64,000 nt of DNA, from the IMG/VR virus record IMGVR_UViG_3300025162_000016, positions 304,759-368,758 of that record; one strand, given 5' to 3'. Position numbers and translations under genes: made by a program. Every line of letters starts with the position of its first letter. Position 1 is the stretch's first letter. This document shows, one piece after another, positions 7,032 through 14,751 of the stretch. Origin of the DNA: a virus. Under the pieces are notes generated by a model. That model had not been told where the DNA came from. It did no database searches and saw only the letters and a list, made by a program, of their open reading frames with translations.

Positions 7032-7217
7032 TTATTCTTCTTCTAATTTTTCTAGGCGATATTGGCGCAAAGCTTCATTGGTTTGCATTTCGTCTATAAT
7101 ATCGCATTCTTGGGGTTGAAATAATCCCATTATACCGACATTTTCGGCATCTATTGATCCGATGATTTCACCGAATTCATTAACTTCTACGTTTTTATTC
7201 TTTCTCGGTCTGCCCAT
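7032..7217 (-). CDS. Small AT-hook-like protein
   Basis: 61 residues beginning MGRPRKNKNVEVNEFGEIIG, so the first residues are a GRPRK AT-hook. The rest is acidic and helical (YRLEKLEEE at the end). Minus-strand promoter at 7390-7364 with a roughly 150-nt leader rich in TTTCACC motifs. Third AT-hook protein in 5 kb. Confidence 0.5.
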   Translation of the reverse strand: MGRPRKNKNVEVNEFGEIIGSIDAENVGIMGLFQPQECDIIDEMQTNEALRQYRLEKLEEE

Positions 7218-7363
7218 AATTTTGTTTTTGGTTTAATTGTTTTTCAACTATGATTTCACCAATTTATTGATTTCGGGATGAAAGTCAACAATTTTCTTCA
7301 ATTATTTTTCAGATTTCACCGATTTCACCGAATCTATTTTTTCCTATTTCACCGGCGATTTTC

Positions 7364-7390
7364 ATTATACCGATTTTTTCAGAAAGTCAA
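7364..7390 (-). promoter_or_regulatory. Minus-strand promoter
   Basis: TTGACT (7385-7390) and TATAAT (7364-7369), 15-bp spacer, reading toward the 7217 start. Confidence 0.55.
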
Positions 7391-7405
7391 GCTCCGGTTT
7401 TTATT

Positions 7406-7423
7406 AAATCTAAGGTTAGAATT
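7406..7423. repeat. 18-bp palindrome copy
   Basis: AAATCTAAGGTTAGAATT followed by GATCC. Confidence 0.55.
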
Positions 7424-7497
7424 GATCCCGTGGGGTGACTTCTAGTATGCCATAATGGCAGGAACCCGCTTTGCCGTGAAATAGTTTTGATATTTCG

Positions 7498-7531
7498 TTG
7501 ACTTTTTTTATGGTATCGGTATGATGGCGAC
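7498..7531 (+). promoter_or_regulatory. Leaderless promoter
   Basis: TTGACT (7498-7503), 16 bp, TATGAT (7520-7525), 6 bp to the ATG at 7532. Confidence 0.7.
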
Positions 7532-7858
7532 ATGATTAAAAACAATAAAAACCTTATCACGGTGGCCTTCAATCCAACTTGTTCGGTTGGACAAGATGGT
7601 GATTGGGCCGAGGGCAATAGCAAATTGGCGGCGATAGAACAGGCTTACGAAAACATATCGGGGACTCATGATTCAACCGAATCGCTTGCTAAGCTAAGCT
7701 ATGAAATTGTTAATCTTTGGGAATTACCGGATGTAAGTTATAATGCCTTTTCCCGTTTGCATGCACAATGGCGTCTTGCTCGTCATAATGGATGGACGAG
7801 CGATGAGGCCGATAAAATAATGATGGAAGAACTCGTTCGCCGGGAAGAAGAGGGTTGA
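7532..7858 (+). CDS. Hypothetical protein
   Basis: 108 residues, mixed alpha/beta, with a helical Glu/Arg-rich end (ADKIMMEELVRREEEG). Its TGA stop forms part of the TTGACT box of the next promoter (7855-7860). No family recognised. Confidence 0.6.
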   Translation: MIKNNKNLITVAFNPTCSVGQDGDWAEGNSKLAAIEQAYENISGTHDSTESLAKLSYEIVNLWELPDVSYNAFSRLHAQWRLARHNGWTSDEADKIMMEELVRREEEG

Positions 7859-7889
7859 CTTTGTTAAAACAATTCATATACTTTGAAAT
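7855..7889 (+). promoter_or_regulatory. Leaderless promoter
   Basis: TTGACT (7855-7860), 16 bp, TATACT (7877-7882), 7 bp to the ATG at 7890. Confidence 0.75.
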
Positions 7890-8159
7890 ATGAAATTATT
7901 CACTGATATTGATGTTACGCCACACGGGGCAATTGTGGGTGCCGGTTCACTTTCGGTTAATCGATCGGAATTGATTACGGACATGCTACCTTGGCAAGAA
8001 CGGTGTTTACAGGAAACCGCTACTGGCTACGGTGCTAAATTGACTACAAGTCTTAAAATTAATTTTAATGGCAAGCTGTTTAGGATTTATAGCACTTGCT
8101 ATGGCAATGCCGGTTCATGTTGGTTCATTGCAAAGAAACGAAAAATATTTGTGTATTAA
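7890..8159 (+). CDS. Hypothetical protein
   Basis: 89 residues (MKLFTDIDVTPHGAIVGAGS...), predominantly beta, ending CWFIAKKRKIFVY. Unrecognised. Leaderless by promoter geometry. Confidence 0.55.
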   Translation: MKLFTDIDVTPHGAIVGAGSLSVNRSELITDMLPWQERCLQETATGYGAKLTTSLKINFNGKLFRIYSTCYGNAGSCWFIAKKRKIFVY

Positions 8160-8161
8160 TG

Positions 8162-8196
8162 TTGACTTTGTTAAAACAGTTCATATACTTTGAAAT
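8162..8196 (+). promoter_or_regulatory. Leaderless promoter (near copy of 7855-7889)
   Basis: TTGACT (8162-8167), 16 bp, TATACT (8184-8189), 7 bp to the ATG at 8197. All but one base match the preceding promoter, so the cassette was duplicated. Confidence 0.75.
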
Positions 8197-8370
8197 ATGA
8201 AATTCAACGTTAAGTACCGATCCAGCACTTCTTTTTTAGCACCAAAGGTTTACCGTGTTATAGTTGAAGCTGCCGACATGGAAACTTGTAAGACAGCAAT
8301 AAATTCATGGAGAGTGCGTGAACTTCGACTTGGTAATAAATTTACAATAATTTCCATCACGGAGACTTGA
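8197..8370 (+). CDS. Hypothetical 57-residue protein
   Basis: Begins MKFNVKYRSSTSFLAPKVYR and ends FTIISITET. A short beta-alpha-beta-like fold is plausible. The strong private promoter ending 7 bp before the ATG supports it as a gene despite its size. Its stop again overlaps a TTGACT box (8366-8371). Confidence 0.6.
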   Translation: MKFNVKYRSSTSFLAPKVYRVIVEAADMETCKTAINSWRVRELRLGNKFTIISITET

Positions 8371-8424
8371 CTTTGTTAAAACAATTCAAGCTGATTATCT
8401 TTCGGAAGTTAAATATTACCGTTG

Positions 8425-8452
8425 ACATTCATTAAAAATCCGGTATGATTAT
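8425..8452 (+). promoter_or_regulatory. Promoter
   Basis: TTGACA then 16 bp then TATGAT, with about a 20-nt leader before ATG 8474. Confidence 0.6.
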
Positions 8453-8473
8453 AGATAGTTCTAATAAAACAAT

Positions 8474-8725
8474 ATGAAATATAGATTCACAATGCCGACA
8501 CAAGCACAATGTGATGCGTTATGTATTAAACGAGATGGATTGTATGGTCGTACTCAAATGTGGTTATTGGGAGCAGCAACGGCAGTATCTTGGGTAACTA
8601 AGATCAATTTGATGTTGTCTTTTCCGGGAAATTCATTTATCATGGAAACCAGTAGCGAAATCGTGGTAGATGGTATTACCGAACGATTAGAATCTTATGG
8701 GTTCATTCGGGAAGAAATGAAATAA
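8474..8725 (+). CDS. Hypothetical protein
   Basis: 83 residues with several Cys/Trp in the first half (CDALCIKRDGLYGRTQMWLLG) and a helical end. Not recognised. Followed by a strong terminator. Confidence 0.55.
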   Translation: MKYRFTMPTQAQCDALCIKRDGLYGRTQMWLLGAATAVSWVTKINLMLSFPGNSFIMETSSEIVVDGITERLESYGFIREEMK

Positions 8726-8743
8726 GAATTTGATTTCACCAAT

Positions 8744-8792
8744 TTCCCAGTCGATTTCACCAATCGACTGGGAGACAGTTTTCTCCTTTTTT
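8744..8792 (+). terminator. Rho-independent terminator
   Basis: CCCAGTCGAT / ATCGACTGGG stem, then TTTTCTCCTTTTTTT. Identical structure at 10075-10123. Confidence 0.8.
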
Positions 8793-8844
8793 TCACCGCT
8801 CATTCAATATTCCGGTATTTCTCAAAAAAACAAGCAATTTTATT

Positions 8845-8978
8845 AACTCTAACCTTAGAGTTGATCGGCAAGTGTGGGAGAGACTGTGAGACTGTGAGAG
8901 TGGGAGAGAAATTGCCGGTGGCTAAAATAGAGTAAAATAAGTCTTGCAATACCGGGAATAATCCGTAGAATGTTGACA
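8845..8978 (+). promoter_or_regulatory. Palindrome plus leaderless promoter cassette
   Basis: 18-bp palindrome AACTCTAACCTTAGAGTT (8845-8862) with GATCG, then a GCCGGTGGCTAAAAT box, TTGCAA (8944-8949), 16 bp, TAGAAT (8966-8971) and 7 bp to the ATG at 8979. First of a series of such cassettes. Confidence 0.75.
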
Positions 8979-9377
8979 ATGAAACGAATAACAATCAATC
9001 TTATACGTGCCGATGGCGAAGTCTTTTGGAAGGGTCAAACCGAATTCGGGAGCGTTGTCTTGTGTAAGTCCCCTATTGACAACATATTTCCTATTGCGTT
9101 GAATCTTAATTCATTGCAAATGGTTATATCTTCAAATGAACAGCCGGGGTTTTCTTTGATAAAACTATGTCAATCGGGTGGTTATTGGGCCTGGAACCTA
9201 TCCGGTATGGAACAACAACCGACTCTCTTAAACGGTCGCCTCTATTTCCCTTCAGCGCACTATTTTGGATTTGCGGAATCAACTATAGATGCGATTTTAC
9301 GAAGACTAATGGGCAAAGGAAAGAATTATTCTCTTTCCGGGAATCGTAAAGTGTGGATAAAATTCAATACTATTTGA
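8979..9377 (+). CDS. Hypothetical protein
   Basis: 132 residues from ATG 8979, chosen because it sits 7 bp after TAGAAT; the ATG at 8970 overlaps that box. Beta-rich, with aromatic clusters (GGYWAWNLSGMEQQ). The lysine-rich C-terminus ends VWIKFNTI. Unknown family. The stop lies next to the next TTGACT promoter. Confidence 0.55.
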   Translation: MKRITINLIRADGEVFWKGQTEFGSVVLCKSPIDNIFPIALNLNSLQMVISSNEQPGFSLIKLCQSGGYWAWNLSGMEQQPTLLNGRLYFPSAHYFGFAESTIDAILRRLMGKGKNYSLSGNRKVWIKFNTI

Positions 9378-9402
9378 CTTCCCGGCAATAACTCATATAC
9401 TA
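9375..9402 (+). promoter_or_regulatory. Promoter
   Basis: TTGACT, 16 bp, TATACT; about 40-nt leader before ATG 9441. Confidence 0.6.
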
Positions 9403-9440
9403 CTCATAGTTAATTAAACAAATAAAGCTAAACAAATATT

Positions 9441-10013
9441 ATGGGCTGGACATTTACAAATAAAGGTTCACAGACAACCAAAGAATTCTTCGAGCGAGCA
9501 TTCAACTATGACAAGCCGGACGAGGGCCGAAGCGGTAATATCATCCGGTTTTCTTCTACGTGGACAACCGCTTATATTGCGTATGAAGTTAAAATTCCGG
9601 CAACGGCGGAATCGCCAGCCAAAAGAGATGTTATCGCAATTGTATGTTTGCTTCGCCATGTTCCTAATGCTAAAGACGGCTACACTTTTGGCTATAAGGA
9701 CATGACGGAAAATATGGGGCCATACGAAAGCAAGTGCCCGAAAACAATTTTGAATTTGCTTACCCCAACAACGAGCGAGTATGCTATTAATTGGCGTAAG
9801 CGGTGCTGGGATAGAATTAACAGGAAAGCTAATGCGCCTAAAGTGAAAGCCGGTGACTTGGTTAAATTTACTGAAATTATTTCTTTCCAACATGGAATAA
9901 AAACGGATTTCCTGACATGGGTTAAAGGTAGTACCTTTCGATATGGGTATAGCCTATGTCGAATTCCCAATTGGAAAGAACGGGAATATATTAACCTTGG
10001 CGCAATTGTTTAG
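9441..10013 (+). CDS. Hypothetical protein, phage-type conserved
   Basis: 190 residues. GWTFTNKGSQTTKEFFERAF, a central DVIAIVCLLRHVPN and a KTILNLLTPTTS..A..WRKRCW stretch resemble a recurrent phage or plasmid protein of unknown role, but I cannot name the family. The stop codon TAG is supplied by the solitary repeat that begins at 10012. Confidence 0.55.
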   Translation: MGWTFTNKGSQTTKEFFERAFNYDKPDEGRSGNIIRFSSTWTTAYIAYEVKIPATAESPAKRDVIAIVCLLRHVPNAKDGYTFGYKDMTENMGPYESKCPKTILNLLTPTTSEYAINWRKRCWDRINRKANAPKVKAGDLVKFTEIISFQHGIKTDFLTWVKGSTFRYGYSLCRIPNWKEREYINLGAIV

Positions 10014-10047
10014 TGAAGTGCTGGAACAGACCAGTTACTATATCACT
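10012..10047 (+). repeat. Solitary CRISPR-like repeat
   Basis: Complete 36-nt copy (AGTGAAGTGCTGG ... CTATATCACT) abutting and ending the previous gene. Confidence 0.6.
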
Positions 10048-10074
10048 CTATATCACTAGTGGATTTCACCAATT

Positions 10075-10123
10075 TCCCAGTCGATTTCACCAATCGACTG
10101 GGAGACATTTTTCTCCTTTTTTT
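10075..10123 (+). terminator. Rho-independent terminator
   Basis: CCCAGTCGAT / ATCGACTGGG and T-tract; copy of 8744-8792. Confidence 0.8.
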
Positions 10124-10174
10124 CACCGCTCATTCAATATTCCGGTTTTTCAACAAATAGCAAGCAATTTTATT

Positions 10175-10298
10175 AACTCTAACCTTAGAGTTGATCGGCT
10201 ACTGTGAGAGACTGAGAGCGGGGGGGAAAGTTGTCGGTGCTGGAAAATAGAGTAAAATAAGTCTTGCAATACCGGGAATAATCCGTAGAATGTTGACA
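10175..10298 (+). promoter_or_regulatory. Palindrome plus leaderless promoter cassette
   Basis: Palindrome 10175-10192; TTGCAA 10264-10269; TAGAAT 10286-10291; ATG 10299. Near-duplicate of the 8845 cassette. Confidence 0.75.
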
Positions 10299-10637
10299 AT
10301 GAAAAAACAAATACTTCCTCGCACTGGAAATTATTACGGTATGTCCATTGTCCCGACGTATGGGACGGGCACAACTACATGGGTCGAAGGAGAAATGATG
10401 AACACTGATTACGGTCAATTCCGTAGAAGGGGGATAGTGATTCATGCGGGCACACAGGAACTTGTAATGGTAAGATTAGATGTTCCTGATACTTTTTTCA
10501 GTATCCCAGCCACCACAAGAGCAGAACATGGATATGTCACCACGAATGCGAAGGGTGAATTTGAATTCCGCCCGCATACTACCCAAACCGTTTCCCCAGC
10601 ACAATTTCGGAAAGATACTAAACACGCATACAAATAA
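10299..10637 (+). CDS. Hypothetical protein
   Basis: 112 residues from ATG 10299 (the upstream ATG at 10290 lies in the -10 box). Beta-rich, Gly/Thr-rich first half (GMSIVPTYGTGTTTWVEGEM), basic end. Not recognised. Confidence 0.55.
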   Translation: MKKQILPRTGNYYGMSIVPTYGTGTTTWVEGEMMNTDYGQFRRRGIVIHAGTQELVMVRLDVPDTFFSIPATTRAEHGYVTTNAKGEFEFRPHTTQTVSPAQFRKDTKHAYK

Positions 10638-10640
10638 TAT

Positions 10641-10675
10641 TTGACTTTCCAACAATAACCTATAGAATATCAACA
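10641..10675 (+). promoter_or_regulatory. Leaderless promoter
   Basis: TTGACT (10641-10646), 16 bp, TAGAAT (10663-10668), 7 bp to ATG 10676. Confidence 0.75.
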
Positions 10676-10843
10676 ATGAAACAAACATTTGAACAATGGC
10701 TGGATAGAGTAGATGCTGAAATTCAAGCGATAGCGGGAGTGTCTTTACTCGATCTTCCCGATTGTTGCTATCAAGATTGGTACAACGATGAAATATCAGT
10801 GAAAAGGGCAGCGAAAAAAGCGATTCGTACTGCCCAAGAATAA
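10676..10843 (+). CDS. Hypothetical 55-residue helical protein
   Basis: MKQTFEQWLDRVDAEIQAIA at the start and a basic helix (SVKRAAKKAIRTAQE) at the end, with a Cys pair in the centre. Supported by its own leaderless promoter and by the terminator that follows (10860-10905). Confidence 0.6.
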   Translation: MKQTFEQWLDRVDAEIQAIAGVSLLDLPDCCYQDWYNDEISVKRAAKKAIRTAQE

Positions 10844-10857
10844 AACCTAGATAAAAC

Positions 10858-10905
10858 AAATTTCCCGCTTGATTTCACCAGTCAAGTGGGAAACTCTTTT
10901 TTCCT
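10858..10905 (+). terminator. Rho-independent terminator
   Basis: TTTCCCGCTTGA / TCAAGTGGGAAA stem and TTTTTT. Confidence 0.75.
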
Positions 10906-10953
10906 CGTGTTCCAATCATTTCGGTTTTTCTCAAAAAAGCAAGCAATTTTATT

Positions 10954-11057
10954 AACTCTAACCTTAGAGTTGATCGGCTACTGTGAGAGAGAAATTGCCG
11001 GTGGCTAAAATAGAGTAAAATAAGTCTTGCAATACCGGGAATAATCCGTAGAATGTC
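10954..11057 (+). promoter_or_regulatory. Palindrome plus promoter cassette
   Basis: Palindrome 10954-10971, GCCGGTGGCTAAAAT, TTGCAA and TAGAAT as in the 8845 cassette, but with about a 20-nt leader to ATG 11075. Confidence 0.7.
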
Positions 11058-11074
11058 CATAGTTAAATAAATAT

Positions 11075-11266
11075 ATGCCATACGACGATAACTTCGGTAA
11101 TTGGGAACTGGACGGCGAGGATAGAGACGAAACAATGTCGTTCTATCGCCACTGCCAGAATAATTCAGTGGAGAAAGTGTGCTCCATTTGCGGTCGTCAT
11201 GTAATGTTGATGCCCCAATACGACAAGTGTGATGCGTGTTGCCGTCGCATTGAAAACGGTTATTAG
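11075..11266 (+). CDS. Small zinc-ribbon protein
   Basis: 63 residues. An acidic N-terminus is followed by VCSICGRHVMLMPQYDKCDACC, two CxxC pairs about 15 residues apart, a zinc ribbon. Role unknown. Confidence 0.6.
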   Translation: MPYDDNFGNWELDGEDRDETMSFYRHCQNNSVEKVCSICGRHVMLMPQYDKCDACCRRIENGY

Positions 11267-11284
11267 TCTTAATCGCCCACAAAT

Positions 11285-11313
11285 CATGCTCCCTTCGGGG
11301 AGCCTTTTTTTTG
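11285..11313 (+). terminator. Rho-independent terminator
   Basis: GCTCCCTTCGGGGAGC hairpin followed by eight T. Confidence 0.85.
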
Positions 11314-11344
11314 TACTTTTCACCGAACAATCAGCAATTTTATT

Positions 11345-11515
11345 AACTCTAACCTTAGAGTTGATCACTCGTCCTGGTACAGTATAATTGCCGATATATC
11401 GGCGATTAATTGGCGTATGGCATCATCTATGCTTAGTTGCCGGGGGAAAGCCGGAAAGAGTAAAATAAGTTGCGAATATTCTTGCAAATTAACCGGCAAC
11501 CCGTAAGATTAGGAC
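11345..11515 (+). promoter_or_regulatory. Palindrome plus leaderless promoter cassette
   Basis: Palindrome 11345-11362; TTGCAA 11482-11487, 16 bp, TAAGAT 11504-11509, 6 bp to ATG 11516. Confidence 0.7.
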
Positions 11516-12142
11516 ATGCTAAATAAAACTACTGATACGGGAGCGGTGCTAGACTTCACTGCCCTTGTCAGCTTACTGGACGGTAACAAGTCGGCCCGTT
11601 TCATTTCTTTGCTCTATCGGACAAAGGAAAGCGGGGAAGTGGCTCGTCATACGCTGCTGTTAAACGTCAAGCGGGAGCGGTGCTTGAAAGTTGACCTGGC
11701 TAGCCTTACTGCCTTGCGCCCTAGCCTTACGGGCATTGAAGCGCAAGCCTGTGATGAATTGGTGGCCAGCATTACGGAGTCTTTGACAACGGGCAGCAAC
11801 AAGCTTTATACAAAGAAGGGTTATTACACTGCCGAGGGTAACGGTAACGTCCAGGTGTCGGTAAAGGACATTGCCTACGTGCGAGGGTATTCCATCGGCA
11901 AAGAGGTTATTACGGAAGGCACCTATAAGAAAGTTAAGTCTAGTGACAAGACTATCGCCAAAAACAAGCTTCGCAAGGGGCTTAAGAATACCAGGGTTCG
12001 GGAATTCGTTATCACGCCAGCAAATTTCATTATGGCTCGTCATAATGGCAAATCCATTGAAATTAATGCACTGCGAACCGATTTCAATTCTTTGGCGGAA
12101 TTGCCCCCAATAACAATCGCCAGTCCTGCCGTTGCAGTGTAA
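11516..12142 (+). CDS. Hypothetical basic protein
   Basis: 208 residues, higher G+C than its neighbours. Begins MLNKTTDTGAVLDFTALVS. The centre is beta-rich, the C-terminal third basic (KSSDKTIAKNKLRKGLKN). Phage-type protein of unknown function. Terminator follows. Confidence 0.6.
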   Translation: MLNKTTDTGAVLDFTALVSLLDGNKSARFISLLYRTKESGEVARHTLLLNVKRERCLKVDLASLTALRPSLTGIEAQACDELVASITESLTTGSNKLYTKKGYYTAEGNGNVQVSVKDIAYVRGYSIGKEVITEGTYKKVKSSDKTIAKNKLRKGLKNTRVREFVITPANFIMARHNGKSIEINALRTDFNSLAELPPITIASPAVAV

Positions 12143-12151
12143 GACGGGTTA

Positions 12152-12195
12152 ACAGGGAGCGTTCCAGCATTGGGCTGGACGCTCTTTTTATTTGC
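12152..12195 (+). terminator. Rho-independent terminator
   Basis: GAGCGTTCCAGC / GCTGGACGCTC stem and TTTTTATTT. Confidence 0.8.
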
Positions 12196-12297
12196 TTTAT
12201 TTCGGTAACGTTATCGGAATTAGACCAGGATAGGTACACGTACAATGTACCGAAAACCGTACGAAAAGTCAATCGAAATTTCAATTTATTTGAAATT

Positions 12298-12413
12298 AAA
12301 TCTAAGGTTAGAGTTGATCGACAAGAGCGAGCGAGAAATTGCCGGTGAAATAGGTTAAAATAAATTGTAGAAAGTATTTGACTTCAAACCGGAAAACCGG
12401 TATCGTGTTGACA
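12298..12413 (+). promoter_or_regulatory. Palindrome plus leaderless promoter cassette
   Basis: Palindrome 12298-12315; TTGACT 12378-12383, 17 bp, TATCGT 12401-12406, 7 bp to ATG 12414. Confidence 0.7.
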
Positions 12414-12704
12414 ATGAAATCAATACCTATGGAACAGATAACGATAGAAGACAGGAATCTCCGTATCGGTGATGTCGTGCGACTCCTATGTACTGGAGAA
12501 GTAGTAGATACTGGATTTAATCAGCTTGTCGTCATCAACAAGACGGAAGAAGCAATTACCTTTTTTCGTCCTTACGTGAGCTTAGGGGACTTTACATATA
12601 CTGGAGGGGTAATACCCTATATCGGAATTGAGCGGTTCGACGCTCCGTTCCGGGGAGCCGTTTACATACTCCTGGATAATATCTATCGGGAAAAAGCAAT
12701 TTAA
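12414..12704 (+). CDS. Hypothetical protein
   Basis: 96 residues from ATG 12414. RIGDVVRLLCTGEVVDTGFNQLVV and later beta strands suggest a small barrel. Unrecognised. The first codons are duplicated at 12873. Confidence 0.55.
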   Translation: MKSIPMEQITIEDRNLRIGDVVRLLCTGEVVDTGFNQLVVINKTEEAITFFRPYVSLGDFTYTGGVIPYIGIERFDAPFRGAVYILLDNIYREKAI

Positions 12705-12707
12705 TCA

Positions 12708-12748
12708 TTGGAGCCGCTCATAAAGATGGGCGGCTCCAATAGTTTATT
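12708..12748 (+). terminator. Hairpin terminator
   Basis: ATTGGAGCCGC / GCGGCTCCAAT stem, short T-rich tail. Confidence 0.65.
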
Positions 12749-12755
12749 TGAAATT

Positions 12756-12920
12756 AACTCTAAGGTTAGAGTTGATCGACAAGAGCGAGCGAGAAATTGC
12801 CGGTGAAATAGGTTAAAATAAATTGTAGGAAGTATTTGACTTTAAACCGGAAAACCGGTATCGTGTTGACAATGAAATCAATACCTACGGAACAGAAAAC
12901 GATAGTAGACATTTTATAAT
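12756..12920 (+). promoter_or_regulatory. Duplicated cassette with 15-codon leader ORF
   Basis: Palindrome 12756-12773 and the same TTGACT/TATCGT promoter as 12378-12406, followed by ATG at about 12873 opening MKSIPTEQKTIVDIL and a stop. This copies the start of the 12414 gene. The real next gene starts at 12939. Confidence 0.6.
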
Positions 12921-12938
12921 AATTAACTAAATACATAT

Positions 12939-13409
12939 ATGGGATACAACACGCAGTTTACTGGTCAGTTCAATCTAAACAAACCTCTTTCCGAAAAGGA
13001 TAAAGAGTTTCTAACCACGCTTTCGGAGACACGCCGGATGGCTCGTAAGGTTGATGCAAAGTATGGTATTGAAGGGGAATTCTATGTAGATGGGGCCGGG
13101 ATATTTGGTCAGGATAAGGATGAAACCATTCTTGACAATAACTGCCCTCCCAAAACTCAACCTGGATATTGGTGCCAATGGGTGCCAAACGATGATGGAA
13201 CGGCTATTATCTGGGATTGCAATGAGAAGTTCTATGAATACATTGAATGGATTAACTATTTGATTAAGAATCTTATTGAACCTCGGGGATATTCACTTAC
13301 GGGAGATGTTGAATGGCAGGGAGATGAACCGGATGATTTTGGGATTATCTCTATCAAAGACAACACGGTGCGGATTGGTCAAGGTGTGCGGAGCTATATC
13401 TACAGTTGA
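12939..13409 (+). CDS. Conserved hypothetical protein (GYNTxFxGxF family)
   Basis: 156 residues. MGYNTQFTGQFNLNKPLSEK, GEFYVDGAG, PPKTQPGYWCQWVPNDDGTA, WDCNEKFYEYIEWINYLI and GYSLTGDVEWQGDE match a widely distributed, uncharacterised family found in bacteria and phages. The pattern is complete, so it is probably intact. Function unknown. Confidence 0.65.
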   Translation: MGYNTQFTGQFNLNKPLSEKDKEFLTTLSETRRMARKVDAKYGIEGEFYVDGAGIFGQDKDETILDNNCPPKTQPGYWCQWVPNDDGTAIIWDCNEKFYEYIEWINYLIKNLIEPRGYSLTGDVEWQGDEPDDFGIISIKDNTVRIGQGVRSYIYS

Positions 13410-13412
13410 TCC

Positions 13413-13447
13413 TTTTTAGTCTGCCGCCGAAAGTTTGACGGCAGACT
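13413..13447 (+). terminator. Hairpin terminator
   Basis: AGTCTGCCG / CGGCAGACT stem overlapping the next promoter. Confidence 0.5.
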
Positions 13448-13640
13448 TGACATTTTAGAATAATTCTGATAGTATCAGAAAAGAGGAATTTGATCTGATT
13501 TCAGATTCTGACTCTTTTCCCAACGAATTTACACTAGTAATTGTGGAAATTAACGTAGTTTAACGGCCCACTTTTTCACGGTCAGGATAGTTTGTCGGCC
13601 CACTTTTTCACACCCACCCTAAAAACGTGGGCTTTTTTTG
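13447..13640 (+). ncRNA. Candidate small non-coding RNA
   Basis: TTGACA (13447-13452), 17 bp, TAGTAT (13470-13475) and a rho-independent terminator (CCCAC/GTGGG then GCTTTTTTT, 13612-13639) bound about 160 nt without an ORF. The transcript would contain an AAAAGAG/CTCTTTT hairpin and the direct repeat CGGCCCACTTTTTCAC twice. Confidence 0.5.
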
Positions 13641-13655
13641 TACATCAATTCCATT

Positions 13656-13757
13656 AACTCTAACCTTAGAGTTGATCGCTTATGCTGACAACGCCGGTGT
13701 CTAAAATATTTTCAAAAGGTGTTTGACTTCAAACCGGGAAAACGGTATCGTGTTGAC
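13656..13757 (+). promoter_or_regulatory. Palindrome plus leaderless promoter cassette
   Basis: Palindrome 13656-13673; TTGACT 13723-13728, 17 bp, TATCGT 13746-13751, 6 bp to ATG 13758. Confidence 0.7.
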
Positions 13758-13964
13758 ATGAACAAAATCTACGGAAGTCGAACAGAAAAATTGCAACGGT
13801 ATCAAGCAGCCGTCAAGACAATGACGCAAGAACAAGTCGATGCCTGTGCCTGGTTGTTCGGTGGGTATGGTTCTGCCTGGACCCCAGCGAATTGTGCGGC
13901 TCGGTATCAAGAAATTCTAGATCAAGAAATTTCAGAACGAGGGGAAGATAAAACGGGAAATTAA
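13758..13964 (+). CDS. Hypothetical protein
   Basis: 68 residues starting MNKIYGSRTEKLQRYQAAVK, helical, with WLFGGYGSAWTP in the centre. Start fixed by the promoter; an earlier ATG at 13719 lies upstream of the -35. Unknown. Confidence 0.55.
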   Translation: MNKIYGSRTEKLQRYQAAVKTMTQEQVDACAWLFGGYGSAWTPANCAARYQEILDQEISERGEDKTGN

Positions 13965-13973
13965 AAATAATTC

Positions 13974-14008
13974 TTGCTTTTTTCAATATAACCAGTAGAA
14001 TAACAACC
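13974..14008 (+). promoter_or_regulatory. Leaderless promoter
   Basis: TTGCTT (13974-13979), 16 bp, TAGAAT (13996-14001), 7 bp to ATG 14009. Confidence 0.7.
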
Positions 14009-14446
14009 ATGAAACTTACATTAACAGTATCGGAGTTAACCGCAATCGTCCGGCACCATTACGCTTTACCGGAACTAACAATCGAAATCGAGGGACTGAA
14101 CGCTATACCCGTTTCCCATGCTATCACGGCAGACAATTTGATTGCCGACCTGCACCACCGCCCATACCCGGCCACGAACGTCTTCAATCCCGCCATCACG
14201 GCAGACAATTTGATTGCCGATCTGCACCACACTAATTGCTTTGATGTTAACAACAATATTGCGCTCGATCATAAGATCGCCGCAATAAAAATCTTGCGGG
14301 AAGTGGTTTGTAACTCCGCCCCCAATACGCAATGCGGACTGGCACAGGCTAAGTGGGCGATAGAGGACTGGCATAGGTTCATTAAATACGTCCGCCAGAA
14401 TGGATTTCCCAAAATGGGAACAGATGACAATAAGAATTGGAGTTAG
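14009..14446 (+). CDS. Hypothetical protein with internal duplication
   Basis: 145 residues. ITADNLIADLHH occurs twice (about residues 39-50 and 63-74), encoded by a near-perfect DNA duplication, so one copy is recent. The C-terminal part (KIAAIKILREVV..., QAKWAIEDWHRFI) resembles a helical ribosomal-L7/L12-like or phage cap fold, only weakly. Unknown function. Confidence 0.55.
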   Translation: MKLTLTVSELTAIVRHHYALPELTIEIEGLNAIPVSHAITADNLIADLHHRPYPATNVFNPAITADNLIADLHHTNCFDVNNNIALDHKIAAIKILREVVCNSAPNTQCGLAQAKWAIEDWHRFIKYVRQNGFPKMGTDDNKNWS

Positions 14447-14455
14447 TACATCTTG

Positions 14456-14531
14456 AATACACGGAGCACTTGGCGGTGCTCTTTGTCCTTCCCTCGCTTG
14501 ACTGGTAATCTTGCGAGGGACTTTTTTTGTT
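14456..14531 (+). terminator. Tandem hairpin terminator
   Basis: GAGCAC/GTGCTC hairpin, then CCCTCGC / GCGAGGG followed by TTTTTTT. Confidence 0.7.
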
Positions 14532-14639
14532 GATTTCACCAGAAAAAAACTAAGTTTCACCAGATAGTTTTTTCCTCCTCCTCCTTCCTCCACTTTCACC
14601 ATTCTTCCGGTATTTCACCGAAAAGCAAGCAAATTTATT

Positions 14640-14751
14640 AACTCTAACCTTAGAGTTGATCGCTTATGCTGACAACGCCGGTGTCTAAAATAATTTGAAT
14701 TATTTTGATATTCCAATTGACATTCAAATACTTTCTGATACTCTCTTGAAC
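14640..14751 (+). promoter_or_regulatory. Palindrome plus leaderless promoter cassette
   Basis: Palindrome 14640-14657; TTGACA 14717-14722, 16 bp, TACTCT 14739-14744, 7 bp to ATG 14752. Confidence 0.7.

Noticed and set aside
7387-7623. 78-codon minus-strand ORF over the 7532 promoter
   Set aside because: Antisense to a gene with a consensus leaderless promoter; no promoter of its own.
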